This document shows positions 28,901 to 40,724 of a stretch of 64,000 nucleotides of DNA, in pieces; the stretch's first letter is position 1, and every line of letters begins with the position of its first letter. This DNA is from Apostichopus japonicus (Eukaryota > Echinodermata > Holothuroidea > Aspidochirotida > Stichopodidae). Location: assembly GCF_037975245.1 (NCBI RefSeq), contig NC_092575.1, forward strand, positions 9,270,001-9,334,000, written 5' to 3'. The position numbers and the translations under genes are program-made. The notes beneath the pieces are model-generated. The model saw nothing but the letters and a program-made list of their open reading frames with translations. It was not told where the DNA came from and searched no databases.

Positions 28901-31900
28901 GCTCATTCGATTGATCGGAACTGCACATTCGATTGATCGGTACCGAACATTCGATTGTCCGATAAGGCACATTGGTACCGCACATTCGATTGATCGGTAC
29001 CGCACAATCGAATGATCGGTACCGCACATTCGATTGATTGTACCGCACCCTCGATTGATCGGTTAAGCACATTACATTGATCGGTAAGGCTCATTCGATT
29101 AATTGGTAAGGCTCATTCGATTGATCGGTACCATACATTCGCTTGTTCGGTACCGCATATTCGATCGATCGGTACCACACACTCGATTGATCGTTCTGCA
29201 CATTGGATTAACAGGTACTGCACATTCAATCGATCGGACCACACATTCGATTGAACGGAACCGCATATTTGGATTAACGGTACCGCACATTCGATTGAAC
29301 GGTACCGCACATGCGAATTAACGGTACCGCTCATTCGATTGAACGGTACTGCACATTCTAAAAAACGGTAGCGCACATTCGATAGATCGGTACCACACAT
29401 TCGATTGATCGATACCGCACAATCGATTGATCGATACTGCACATTCGATTTATCGATATTGCAGTTTCGATTGATCGTTACCGCACATTCTTTTGACCAG
29501 TTAGGCACATTCGATTGATCACTACCGAACATTCGATTGTCTGATAATGCACATTCGATTGATCGATGATGCACATTCGATTAATCGGTACCGCACATTC
29601 GATTGATCGATACCGCACATTCGATTGCTTGATACCGCACACTCGATAGATCGGTACCGCACATTCGATTGATCGATACCGCACATTCGATTGATTGGTA
29701 AGGCTCATTCGAAAGATCGGTACAACACATTCGATTGATTGTACGGCACACTCGATTGATCGGTGAAGCACATTCTTTTGATCGGTACCGCTCATTCGAT
29801 TGATCGGAACTGCACATTCGATTGATCGGTACCGAACATTCGATTGTCCGATAAGGCACATTGGTACCGCACATTCGATTGATCGGTACCGCACAATCGA
29901 ATGATCGGTACCGCACATTCGATTGATTGTACCGCACCCTCGATTGATCGGTTAAGCACATTACATTGATCGGTAAGGCTCATTCGATTAATTGGTAAGG
30001 CTCATTCGATTGATCGGTACCATACATTCGCTTGTTCGGTACCGCATATTCGATCGATCGGTACCACACACTCGATTGATCGTTCTGCACATTGGATTAA
30101 CAGGTACTGCACATTCAATCGATCGGACCCCACATTCGATTGATCGGTGCCGCACATTTGATCGATCGGTACCGCACATTCTATTGATTGGTACCGCACA
30201 TTCAATTGACCGGTACTGCACAATCGATTGATCGATACGTCACATTCGATTGATCGAAACTGCACATTCGATTTATCGATACCGCACATTCGATTGATAG
30301 GTACTGCACATTCGATTAATTGGAACCGCACATTCGATTGGTCGTACCGCACTTTCGATCGATCCTTACCGCACATTCGATTGATTGGTACCGCACAATC
30401 GATTGATCGGTACCGCAAATTCGATAGATCAGTATACCAAACATTCGATTGATTGGTACCGGATATTCGATTAAATGGTACAGCAAATTCGATTTAACGG
30501 TACCACACATTCGATTGAACGGAACCGCATATTTGGATTAACGGTACCGCACATTCGATTGAACGGTACCGCACATGCGAATTAACGGTACCGCTCATTC
30601 GATTGAACGGTACTGCACATTCTAAAAAACGGTAGCGCACATTCGATTGAACTGTACCGAACAACGATATAAAGGTACCGCACATTCGATTGATTGGTAC
30701 CGGACATTCGATTGAACGGTACTGCACATTCGATTGAACGGTACCGCACATTTTATTTAACGGTACGGCACATTCGATTTAACGGTACCGCACTTTCAAT
30801 TAAACGGTACTGCACTTTCGATTATTAGGTAACGCACATTCGATTGATCGGTACCGGACATTCGATTAAATGGTACTGCAAATTCGATTTAACGGTACCA
30901 CACATTCGATTGAACGGTACCGCATATTTGGATTAACGGTACCGCACATTCGATTGAATGGTACCGCACATTCTAATAAACGGTACCGCACATTCGATTG
31001 AACTGTACCGCAAAACTATTTAAAGGCCCCGCACATTCGATTGATTGGTACCGGCCATTCGATTGAACGGTACTGCAAATTCTATTTAACGGTACCCCAA
31101 ATTCTATTCACCTTACCGCACATTCGATTGATCGGTATCGCACATTCGATTGATCGGTATATACCGAACATTCGATTGATCGGTACCACACATTTTATTT
31201 AACAGTACCGCACATTCTATTAATAGGTACAGCACATTCGGTTGATCGATACCGCACATTCAATTGATCGGAACGGCACATTCCATTGATTGGCACCGCA
31301 CATTCGATTTACCGGTACAGCACATTCGATTGATCGATACCACATATTCGATTGATCATTCCGAACACTCGATCAATCGGTACCGCACATTCGATTGATC
31401 GGTATCGCACATTCTATCGATCGTTTCCAAACATTCGATTGATCGGTAGCGCACATTTTTAATGATCGATACGTCACATTCGATTGACCGGAAGCGCACA
31501 TTCGATCGATCAATACCACACATTCGATCGATCGATATGGCACATCCGATCGATCGATACGGCACATTCGATTGATCGGTACCGCATATTCGATCGATCG
31601 GTAGCGAGCATTCGATTTATCGATACTGCGCATATTCGATTGAACGGAACTGCACATTCGATTTTACCGTATCGTACGTTCGATTGATCGATACCGCACA
31701 TAGGATTTAACTGTACCGCATATTCGATTGAACGGCACCGCACACTCATATCAACGGTACTGCACAATCGATTTAACGGCATCGCACATTTGATTGATCG
31801 GTACCGCAAATTCGATAGATCAGTACCAAACATTCGATTGATTGGTACCGGACATTCGATTAAATGGTACTGCAAATTCGATTTAACGGTACCACACATT

Positions 31901-32880
31901 CGATTGAACGGTACCGCATATTTGGATTAACGGTACCGCACATTCGATTGAACGGTACCGAACAACGATTTAAAGGTACCGCACATTCGATTGATCGGTA
32001 CCGCACATTCGATTGATCGGTACCGGACATTCGATTGAAAGGTACTGCAAATCGATTGAACGATACCTCACATTCTATTTAACGGTACGGCACATTCGAT
32101 TGAACGATACCGCATATTGGAATTATCGGTACCGCACTTTCCATTTAACGGTACCGCACATTCTTTTTAACGGTACCGCCATTCTAATAAACGGTACTGC
32201 ACAACTATTTAAAGGTATCGCACATTTGATTGATCGGTATCTCAAATTTTATTTAACGGTACCGCACATTCTATTAATAGGTACCGGACATTCTATTAAA
32301 CAGTACTGCAAATTCGGGTTAACGGTACCGCACATTCGATTGAACGGTACCGCAAATTCGAATTAACGGTACCGCACATTCGATTGAACTGTACCGAACA
32401 ACGATTTAAAGGTACCGCACATTCGATTGATCGGTATCGCACACTGTATTTAACGGTACCGCACATACGATCGATCAGTATCGCACATTCGATTGATCGG
32501 TACCGAACATTCGATTGATCGGTACCACATTTTCGATTGATCAGTAACGCACATTCCATTTTACTTTACCACATCGCTCATTCGATTTAACGGTACCGCA
32601 CATTCTATTAAACGGAACCGCACATTCGATTGAACGGTATCGCGCATTTGATTGAACGGTACCGCATATTCGATTTAAAGGTACCGCACATTCGATTGAT
32701 CGGTACAGCACATTCGATTGATCGGTTTCGTACATTCGATTGATCTGTCCTGCACATTCTATTTATCAGTACCGCACATTCGATTGAACGGTATCGCACA
32801 TTCTATTTATCTGTACAGCACGTTCTATTAATCGGTAGCGGACATTCAATTGATCGGTCCCTCTCATTCGATTGATCGGT
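25908..32880 (-). repeat. 22-bp satellite array, inverted arm
   Basis: This is the same satellite on the opposite strand: the plus strand shows CGATTGATCGGTACCGCACATT-type units, about 317 of them. Units near the switch point use GATCGG. From about 28,300 onward, and strongly from 30,500 to 32,800, many use GAACGG or TTAACGG, so a different variant family dominates the outer part. The right edge is sharp: the last recognisable unit ends near 32,880 and unrelated DNA follows. Units become more divergent and more often indel-bearing towards that edge, as expected for the margin of a satellite where homogenisation is weakest. Confidence 0.97.
28350..30127 (-). repeat. Tandem pair of 889-bp higher-order units in inverted arm
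   Basis: Positions 28,350-29,238 and 29,239-30,127 are adjacent near-identical copies in the inverted arm, offset 889 bases. They share odd units such as 'cattctaaaaaacggtagcg' and the truncated 'aaggcacattggtacc'. The forward arm has different block sizes, so the two arms have been reshaped independently. Confidence 0.85.
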
Positions 32881-32956
32881 AACAACAGAAGAAGAAACAG
32901 CTGGTAGTATGTTCCTAATAACAGATGAAGAGAAGGCCCACTGTATTATATAGCAG

Positions 32957-33199
32957 GTTAGGCCTACTGTGTTTAGAACAGATTTTGTTAGTAGCAAAAC
33001 AGGAGAGACAATACCTCTTTCTTCTTTTGTGGTTCACAAATCATATAAAAAGGGATGCCTTGTCAAACTTTCAACATCTGTTTTTGATTTTGTTTTGTTT
33101 GCTGAAAATGTATTTAAGAAAACTAAAAATAGCTTAGTTGCTTATTCAGAGGTACAAGAAAATTTGGTAAAACTTGTGATTAAGAATTACCCTCAGTAA
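32957..33199 (+). CDS. Possible 3'-terminal exon of an unknown gene
   Basis: I do not recognise this protein. An acceptor-like 'tatatagcag' precedes GTTAGGCCT, after which the frame stays open for about 80 codons to TAA at 33,197-33,199. The peptide ends with a charged stretch (…QENLVKLVIKNYPQ) and has ordinary amino-acid composition, unlike the satellite frames just to its left. A canonical AATAAA lies at 33,208-33,213, only 9 bases past the stop, which suits a terminal exon. The 5' part would have to lie across or before the satellite, or this is a retro-inserted fragment. An open frame of this size can also arise by chance. Confidence 0.2.
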   Translation, partial: VRPTVFRTDFVSSKTGETIPLSSFVVHKSYKKGCLVKLSTSVFDFVLFAENVFKKTKNSLVAYSEVQENLVKLVIKNYPQ

Positions 33200-33213
33200 A
33201 AGTATATAATAAA

Positions 33214-33622
33214 AAGTTGCTACACAGTTTTTTTCATGTCAGATGTCATTGCCTGGCAAAAGAAGTGACCTCTCATTATGTAAACAGAAACAGTTTCAGC
33301 TGTAAGAGTGTAGCAATGAGAGTTGTGGTTCAAAGACACTAGCTATGTGTGTGCATTTTCAAGCAAAATGATGGCTTCACAGGTCTAAACTGTTCAACTG
33401 TATCTCAAAATTCTTTTGTATGACTTATATTTGATAAAGATACCAATATTTACCTTGTAAAATTACGTACGTAAAGAATACATGAAAGTAAGGGCGCTTC
33501 AATGCATGGCCCCAAAATGGTGCCCATGAATTAAGATGGCCAATCCCTCCTACCATTGGGTCTCTAACCATGCTCTAACTAACTGTTGTCTTACAATTGA
33601 GAGGAGGTGAGGGACATGACTC
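33214..33622. other. Non-coding stretch, nothing recognised
   Basis: AT-rich sequence between the possible terminal exon and the 20-bp minisatellite. I see no open frame, repeat or RNA structure in it. Confidence 0.5.
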
Positions 33623-33633
33623 ATTAATTGTGT

Positions 33634-33858
33634 CACTAGGGGTGTTTAATATACACTAGGGGTGTTTAATATACACTAGGGGTGTTTAATATACACTAGG
33701 GGTGTTTAATATACACTAGGGGTGTTTAATATACAATAGGGGTGTTTAATATACACTAGGGGTGTTTAATATACACTAGGGGTGTTTAATATACATTAGG
33801 GGTGTTTAATAATAACACTAGGGGTGTTTAATAATAACACTAGGGGTGTTTAATATAC
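33634..33858. repeat. 20-bp minisatellite, about 11 copies
   Basis: Tandem units with core CTAGGGGTGTTTAATATA. The first eight to nine are nearly identical at 20 bp; the last two have 'aataataac' spacers and are slightly longer. The array sits between short inverted repeats: ATTAATTGTGTCACT at 33,623-33,637 and AGTGACACAAGTAAT at 33,860-33,874 match at 14 of 15 positions. Confidence 0.93.
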
Positions 33859-33874
33859 AAGTGACACAAGTAAT

Positions 33875-34285
33875 AGACATACAAGATAGCATTGTTTCAA
33901 CACTACACCTATGAAATGCAAAGGAGGGTGCTTTTTAATGTCTATAATATCTTCACCCTGGCCTATTGAATTTGTTGAAATATAACAATATATTTTCAGG
34001 TTTGTAAGAAAGTTACCGATTCAAAATATTTAGTAGGGGTAATTGAGCTGAGTCCACATCTACCCGGGGCAGAGTGAATCACCTCATGGCGTACAGTGAT
34101 TCATTAGAATGACAGCTTAGCTAACATTGCTTTATTGAATACATACAATGGAAATTGTAAAGATCAATAAAAATCAACTATATATGGCCTATTGTAAAAA
34201 AAATATGAAACCATAGCCTACTATTAAAAAATATGACATGTTTCGATATGTTCGAGGGGAATGGTGATGCACACCCGACGATGAT
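33875..34285. other. Non-coding AT-rich stretch
   Basis: No gene, RNA or clear repeat is seen here. Confidence 0.5.
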
Positions 34286-34476
34286 CACAGTCACAGTCCC
34301 GATGCAAGGGGACTGGGGTTGAGAGCGGATCAGTCGTTTGGTAGTTTGGTTTCGTGCCCAGGTTCTTTCCTGTGCGACTTTTCCTTAAAAAAAAAAAAGA
34401 TTTACAGTAAATCACACAGTCACAGTCCCGATGCAAGGGGACTGGGGTTGGAAGCGGATCAGTCGTTCAGTAGTAT
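34286..34476. repeat. Direct repeat pair of about 60 bp
   Basis: The segment starting 'cacagtcacagtcccgatg' at 34,286 recurs at 34,415 with a few differences ('gagagcgg' versus 'gaagcgg', 'tttgg' versus 'ttcag'). The 129-base offset includes a run of 13 A after 'cctt' at about 34,385-34,398. It may be part of an unidentified dispersed element. Confidence 0.75.
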
Positions 34477-35500
34477 CATCCACTTTTTCGACCCAATCAC
34501 GGAGAAATCGTCTGAAACCACTGTGTATTCCTTGCAATGGAAGGAGATTACACAATTTCGCAAGCTACATCAGAGAGATTTTATTTGCGAATGATCTGTT
34601 TTTTGATCTACGGACCCGTTCAAAATCTGGCGAATTTTATTCAGCTCAAAATGTTTAACGACAGATAACTCAATAATAATAATGATTATTATTATGAAAA
34701 TTGCATAGAACGGTGTTATTTTTCACTGATCTTTTAGGGCAGTAAGTTGGATAGGTCGAAGCTAAAATTTGGCAAACAAACATCGAGACTTTAACGATAC
34801 AACTTTTTTACAGATATGTACCTCAACTGAACGCCGGATCGATATTCACGGCGCAAAAAAAAGAAGAAAACAAGTAGGACTAAGAAAACAAAAATGGCAA
34901 AAATAAAGAACCAAAATGAGACATACTTCAAAAATGTGTGTCAGAAGATTAATCGAGTACAAAAACAGACAAGGGAGAAGTGTCATTTCCTGAAATCTGG
35001 GAGGCGCGCCACGCGCCAACCATGCGCGTAGCGTAGTTTGACCAACCAAACGTCCCCCCGATAATTTTGATAGATGCCCACACTCTGATCTGCAGTACCA
35101 ATCCCAAATAGCTTCCGACGCCCCTGTATTAAAAGATCATCAGGGAAAATAAGAGAGCTCATAGTGATCTTAACTTAAAGGCAGCAAGAAAATTGATAGC
35201 AGTAAGCACACTTTAACTCAACAATGAATACTAATATAGGCCTAACATCAAACATTGAGACCATAGCCTACTTTCAATGCTTACATTTTCTTCGATATTT
35301 ACCTCAACTGATTTGCATAAATCGAAAGATCAACAGGGAAACAGTGCATCACTGGTCACGGTGATCCACAGTGTCCCGATCCACTGTGCCCACCATGGTA
35401 ATGCACTTTAATTGCCATCAAACTGTAAAACTAGACTAACCCCTGGCCCAGGCGCGTATCTAGGGGCGTTGGGAGCACCCCCCCCCGGGTAAGAAAAAGA
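34477..35500. other. Non-coding stretch, nothing recognised
   Basis: Mixed AT-rich sequence with 'aataataataatg' at about 34,670 and a short GC-rich patch 'gcgcgccacgcgcc' near 35,003. From about 35,450 it runs into 'ggcgcgtatctaggggcg' and a run of C, a style common at the ends of dispersed repeats. No coding evidence. Confidence 0.4.
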
Positions 35501-35625
35501 GGAGAGAAAAAAAAAAGATAGGAATAAAGAGTGAAAAAGAGGGGAAAAAGAGGAGGAAGGAGAGGAAGGAAGGAAAAAGAAAAATAAGAAGAGAAATAGG
35601 GGAAAAGGAGGGAACAGAAGAAAAA
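35489..35625. repeat. Purine-rich (GA) tract
   Basis: About 135 bases almost free of C and poor in T, made of GAAA, GGA and GAGG words. The opposite strand is a long polypyrimidine tract, whose apparent open frames (F, S, L, P only) are composition artefacts. Confidence 0.85.
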
Positions 35626-35804
35626 CGCCAAGACACCGGGAATAGACAGAGGAACAGCGACATAATTACAGCGCTGATCCCTATTATATATACACAGGGT
35701 AGCCAGTCACGAATCGAGGATTTCGGAAGGGGCGTGGGCCCCAGCCTACCCCGTATACACCGACAACTCCATTTGACGTTTCCATTTTTCCTCTCTCACT
35801 AATG

Positions 35805-35853
<49 letters not shown>
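35805..35853. repeat. (TA)n microsatellite
   Basis: A nearly pure TA dinucleotide run of about 40 bases, preceded by 'aatgtatatg'. Confidence 0.95.
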
Positions 35854-36270
35854 TATACTGTATCAGGGTTCACACTTCAGGTCTTCAGCAAGGGAACCAC
35901 TTTTGGTGAACGCCATAAAAGTACACGTTTGGGGGTGGGGTGAAATCTCGAAATTAATTATTCACAAACAAAAGACAACTGCCCTCACCCTGAAGTTGCC
36001 TATTATGGCGATTCTGATTTCAACAAAACCCTATCCAGCGAACTGTGTACGTTCTGCAATCCTTTGGGCCATCCCATAGTGGAGTAAAGGATTTGATTAA
36101 AGGGCGGAAGCGAACTGTCCCCCTCTATTTTAACTTTTTCCTTTGAATGGGGAGGGGGGAGGGGGGAAGGTCTCCCCGGTGTTAGCTCATCATCTACCAC
36201 CTTTCCTTGAGCAGCATCGAATGTAAACCATTTCTTCATTAATCCATCCATATCCTGATTCCAATTGTAT

Positions 36271-36287
36271 CACCACCCCCCCCCCCC
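36271..36287. repeat. Poly-C run
   Basis: 'Caccaccccccccccccctcc' type tract, with a second G-rich patch 'ggggagggggga' about 120 bases before it. A simple repeat only. Confidence 0.8.
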
Positions 36288-36436
36288 TCCTCACCATTTA
36301 ACGACAAAACCTTACTGCAGTAAGGACAGTAGTCACTTCTTAGCTGATTCTCCTGAATCAGCTAAGATTCGGCTTATTCATTTCCCAGCCCAAACTGGTA
36401 CAAATCAGTAACAAATCTGGTACAATCTGATGTCTG

Positions 36437-36684
36437 TGGAGTGTTAGCTCAGTGGTTAACGCCGGTGCCTTTCAATCATAAGGTCCCCGGTTCGAGTCAC
36501 TCCCAGATTAATGTATGTCGTCCAGTTACAGAGTTGTTGACAATTAACAATTCATAATCATGGACGTTAAATATGAATGTAAGAGACTGACTTCGGTCAG
36601 CTTGCGGCTTTGATAAGCCAATGAGGCTTCTTCGCGAGTTCCTGCTTGCAGGAGGATCTAATATTACATACATATACATACATG
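36437..36684 (+). mobile_element. tRNA-derived SINE
   Basis: The 5' part is tRNA-like: an A-box-like TTAGCTCAGTGGTTAACGCC begins at 36,443 and a B-box GGTTCGAGTC lies about 36,489-36,498, the two internal RNA polymerase III promoter elements. The acceptor stem is partly kept (GGAGTG with CACTCC), but the T stem does not pair and the anticodon arm is poor, so it is not a working tRNA gene. A unique body follows with two small hairpins, GGCTT-TGAT-AAGCC at 36,606-36,619 and TCCTGC-TT-GCAGGA at 36,640-36,653. The 3' end is a short (ATACAT)-like tail, typical of LINE-mobilised SINEs. Target duplications were not found. Confidence 0.75.
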
Positions 36685-38448
36685 TCAATGCAGGTTTTTC
36701 GAGTTTGAAACTGTGCCCTACGACAATGGCTACCAAGATAGAAAAATGCAAATATTAGAAAAGTACTTTTCAAGAAAGTTGCTGTGTTTATTACATCACG
36801 ATAATTAACAAAGATGTAGAAAGTAAATGTACTGATCAATATTTGGCCAATATCTGCTTTGTTATGCACCCATATAATCTAACATTTATTGTATTGACAC
36901 AAAATAGGCTATTCAGCAAGGAATCACAACCCAACTTTATGTTCTGGTTTGTTACATTATTAGCTGTATTACATTATCTGTAGTTACTTCACTATCAGTC
37001 ACAATACTTGCTCCAAGTTAAACCTCACTGAACTCTTTTAGCCTCATAGATAGTACACCTTGGTTACAACAGATGTATTTATGTTAATTCAAGTTAATAT
37101 TCAGAGCACACATTGCAGTTGTCTTGGTTGACAAAGTTACATTTTGCATCATTACATTTCTCATTACTTTTTTATATTACTCTCGATATATAGTCTGATG
37201 TCTAAGAAAAATGGTGCAAGATAATGAAGGCATGGTGATATGGTAAATAGAATGCATAGTATTATAGCACACAAAAAGCATAATGGTATAGCATGAAGGA
37301 AATTAATCAATGGAAATACAATCAATCATTACTGATACAGAATAACAAAGAAAAATGAATGTTACAATACACACTGACTATCAAAGATGAATACTAGAAC
37401 GCAATGTTGTAGGATGCATTTCATATTTTCATTGTTTCCGATCAAAATTATTGCATCTCGTTGCCAGTTTTCAGACTTCTCCATTGTGTATTTCATGTTG
37501 TATGCTAGTGCACTTATGATGTAGAATCACAGTGTACAAGTAACCTTTGTATTCAGAAATGCTTTTATATTCCCAGAAAGCCTTTGACCTTAATTTAATG
37601 AAGACCTCATTTCAACCAGCAGTTATCATTAAGCAATGTTGGCACAGCACCACTGAGGAGTGACATTGACTTTTAAAACTATAAATCAGAAATGACCATC
37701 ATCTTAGGTAAAGTTTGACCTCAAATTTACACACACCCACAAAACAGAAACAAATATCCATGTACCCAAAGAATAAACCCATAGCAACTTAAAGTTAAAC
37801 GCTTTAGTAAATTACTGATAAAAAATTTTGTTGGTAATTTTACCAGATTTACCAATGGAGTAATCTAATTGTCATGATCAGGAAGTTGTTCAGAAAATAT
37901 TCTATGAATTTTGATTTTCCTCCCACAAACGTAAATCCTTGTAAACTATAAATGTTGCACCAGTTAAATAATAAGACCTGTCACTGGTGAAAATGACAAT
38001 TAACCAACACAACCATTCTTATCACCAGTGTCCAGGATTTCCAGACATAAACTGTATCAGTCATTTACCATTCAAATGGCCTATTCAATATTTACCACAC
38101 TCCATTAAAGAATGAATTACCAGATAACTAATGTTCACATATCCTTGTCTAACAAATTGAATAATCCGTCCACAGGTATGGTTTTGATATCAACTGACCC
38201 TGAAGTTTGTGACAAGTGTGAATGTTTGGGACCAAACCTGTGATGACATCAGCTCATTGGTTCTGGCTAATTGTTAATATTAAGCTACTGTTTGATAACA
38301 CAATTACAAATGCTTTTTCAGCTGCAACAAAAGCACCCAACATTGTTGTCCTTTTGCAAAATTGTAGTCTATTGTTACAATATCACATGAGGCTTGATGA
38401 ACCTTTAATGTTGACAGCTCAATCTAAACTAGAAAACATAAACGGTTA
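36685..38448. other. Non-coding AT-rich stretch
   Basis: No domain-bearing open frame, tandem repeat or RNA gene is seen. The short open frame at 38,222-38,449 has no recognisable features. Confidence 0.5.
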
Positions 38449-39290
38449 GTGGTTCCGATGCCTAAACAAGTTCATAGTGTGGTAAGTCATACATGTTAAT
38501 ATTCATGAAATTGTACAAACCAAAATGAAGAGGGATTATGTGGCAACATAAAAAGGAAGGTACCAGGAATCAGATATCATGTTGACAAAGTCTATTCTGT
38601 GACATAATATAAACCAGAAACATGCATGAATATTAATGAGGTAAAATTTTTTATCTCATAACCATGTAACTATATACTTACATTGAATTATTCAAGAACA
38701 TGTATAAAGCTAGTTAGACATACTATTTTGGAGATATCTGATTAAGAATATTATTTTCACTGAGTATTCATGATATGCACACAAAAACAACACAGTTGTT
38801 TGTATGAATGTAGTGTGACAAACGTAATATGCCAGGGATGAAAATCATGGAACATTCGGTTCTTGTCTTGTGGTTAAAAGCTATTTCTTGCAATATAAGG
38901 AATATTAATGACATAAAGTTGGATAGGTCATGAAAATGTGCTTATTATGAAGCAAAATCACCATAGCAGTATATTCATGGATGGGAACCAAAACAATCTA
39001 CTCATCACTGGGCATATACCTACCAAGTATAACATTGATATATCTTGTGGTTGTTGACTTATCACTGGGCATATACCTACCAAGTATAACATTGATATAT
39101 CTTGTGGTTGTTGACTTATCACTGGGCATATACCTACCAAGTATAACATTGATATATCTTGTGGTTGTTGACTTATCACTGGGCATATACCTACCAAGTA
39201 TAACATTGATATATCTTGTGGTTGTTGACTTATCACTGGGCATATACTACCAAGTATAACATTGATATATCTTGTGGTTGTTGACTTATC
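38449..39290. repeat. Dispersed repeat, copy 1 (contains the 57-bp array)
   Basis: It begins 'agtggttccgatgc' and shares several blocks in the same order with 40,950-41,340: the start with 'cataggtc/catacatgtt', 'gatgaaaatcatggaaca', 'attaatgacata' and 'caatctactca.cactgggcat'. Identity in the shared blocks looks like about 80 percent. Copy 1 carries an insertion between the first and second blocks. No coding capacity was seen. Confidence 0.7.
39004..39290. repeat. 57-bp tandem repeat, about 5 copies
   Basis: Units start ATCACTGGGCATATACC and are 57 bp long. The first four are identical and the last has lost one base (CATATACTACC). Because 57 is divisible by 3, each strand shows a false 19-residue periodic open frame. 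The unit is a section of the surrounding dispersed repeat that exists once in the related copy near 41,295. Confidence 0.95.
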
Positions 39291-40724
39291 CCATTTACTA
39301 GCTGTTTTTATCCATTTTTATAGTTTTCTAGGGATGATGTCAAACTGTTGTCTCCAGTAGCAAACATTACACATTACATGAATCAATGCTTCATATAGAT
39401 ATTCACATATTTGCCTCTTTGAGAATAATGAACAATTTACAATAAAAATATAAAATAGAATACATTTGAAACTTTGCATCAAAATTCTATTGAAATGGTG
39501 TGGTTAGTAAAACAAAGACATCACACTGGATTTCTTATATGAAGTTGACTAAAACCATAACTGGAATCCAAGATACTGGTAATACATTACTGGTACCTGA
39601 GAAATGTCAACCTCATACTACTGTATTTAAATGAAGTTACAAGTTACGTAATGGCAACTGAATTACACTAATAATTGCATAAGATAAACCACACAGCTAC
39701 AAAATATGCAGTTGATATTTGCTTTTTTCTTGATGGTTGTCTTAATAGAAAATATCAAGTTAATTTGTACCTGTATCATAATTTAAAACATATTCTTATC
39801 TCTGTAATCTTTCTTAACAGTTTCATTTTCACAAGCACGTCAAACCGAGAGAATCGATTGATAAGATAAAAGTACCTATCCCTAAGTAGTCTAAAGTCAG
39901 TGCTTTCACTGGAGTGCTACTGTACATGTAATGACAATGAAGCACTTTATACACAAGAAAGAGGCAAAAATGTTCAGCACACATTATTGTAGAATAACTT
40001 TCTATTTACATAAGCTTCTTACCATGAATCAAATCCAAGGCAAGCTATTTTATTAGTGGCCTCAGTTTCATGGCCTGTGTATTAATTGATTATGAGTTTT
40101 AAACACAGATTATTGGAGACAAAACCACACAATAACAATAACCTTGACTCTGGCTTTTTGGTTTGATAGTAACTACCACTTTAAACTTCTTCAAATAAGA
40201 GTTATCTCAAAGCACACACAAAATATATTTTACCATTATTCTGAAAGAATGCAGTCCTTGTACTTTAAAAGAAAGCATTGCCACTGCACTGAAATCATGA
40301 TCAGTACTAAAACCTAAGGCAGTACATTATTTGTTGAGTTTATCCATCTAGCAATGTGAAAATCAATGACAAAATTATGTTTTTTGTTATGATACATAGA
40401 TATGAATTATACAACCCCAAATGCATGATGATAAGAAAAAAATGCCACAAAGGGCCATGTCAGGATGCATGGGGTAAACTTTTGTGTTAAAAGTTTGGAT
40501 CTAAATATATTGTCATGCTGAGGGTCAATTTGTTGAATAATGTTTGCGCAGCTGAACTTGTTTATCAAAATCAGCATACTGAAGGATATGCAACAAATCA
40601 TTTACTTAAATTTGTTACAGCTATAATGCAAAAGTTCAACAATCCTTGCTATAAAATTGTTATCGTAAGGAGTAAGGAAACTTGGACAAGATGAAATGTA
40701 ATGAAACACACTGTCCTGGAGAAC
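39291..40724. other. 3' flank or UTR of PRODH-like gene
   Basis: AT-rich DNA downstream of the PRODH-like stop codon (transcribed leftwards). The first canonical AATAAA on the minus strand that I found after the stop is at 40,054-40,049, about 670 bases downstream, so a 3' UTR of roughly that size is plausible but unproven. No other feature is seen. Confidence 0.35.

Noticed and set aside
1-32880. Many open frames of 60 to 268 codons on both strands
   Set aside because: All are periodic translations of the 22-bp satellite; the same peptide appears in every frame and duplicates with the DNA blocks. No start context, splice signal or domain supports a gene.
35431-35663. Hydrophobic F/S/L/P-rich open frames suggesting membrane proteins
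   Set aside because: They are the complement of the GA-rich tract and reflect base composition only.
36003-36251. 82-codon minus-strand open frame
   Set aside because: Low-complexity proline-rich middle over a G-rich tract, no recognised domain and no splice or polyadenylation support.
36437-36510. Functional tRNA gene
   Set aside because: Internal promoter boxes are present but the T stem does not pair and the anticodon arm is irregular; a SINE body and tail follow.
38958-39259. Open frames with 19-residue periodicity on both strands
   Set aside because: They come from the 57-bp tandem repeat, whose length is a multiple of three.
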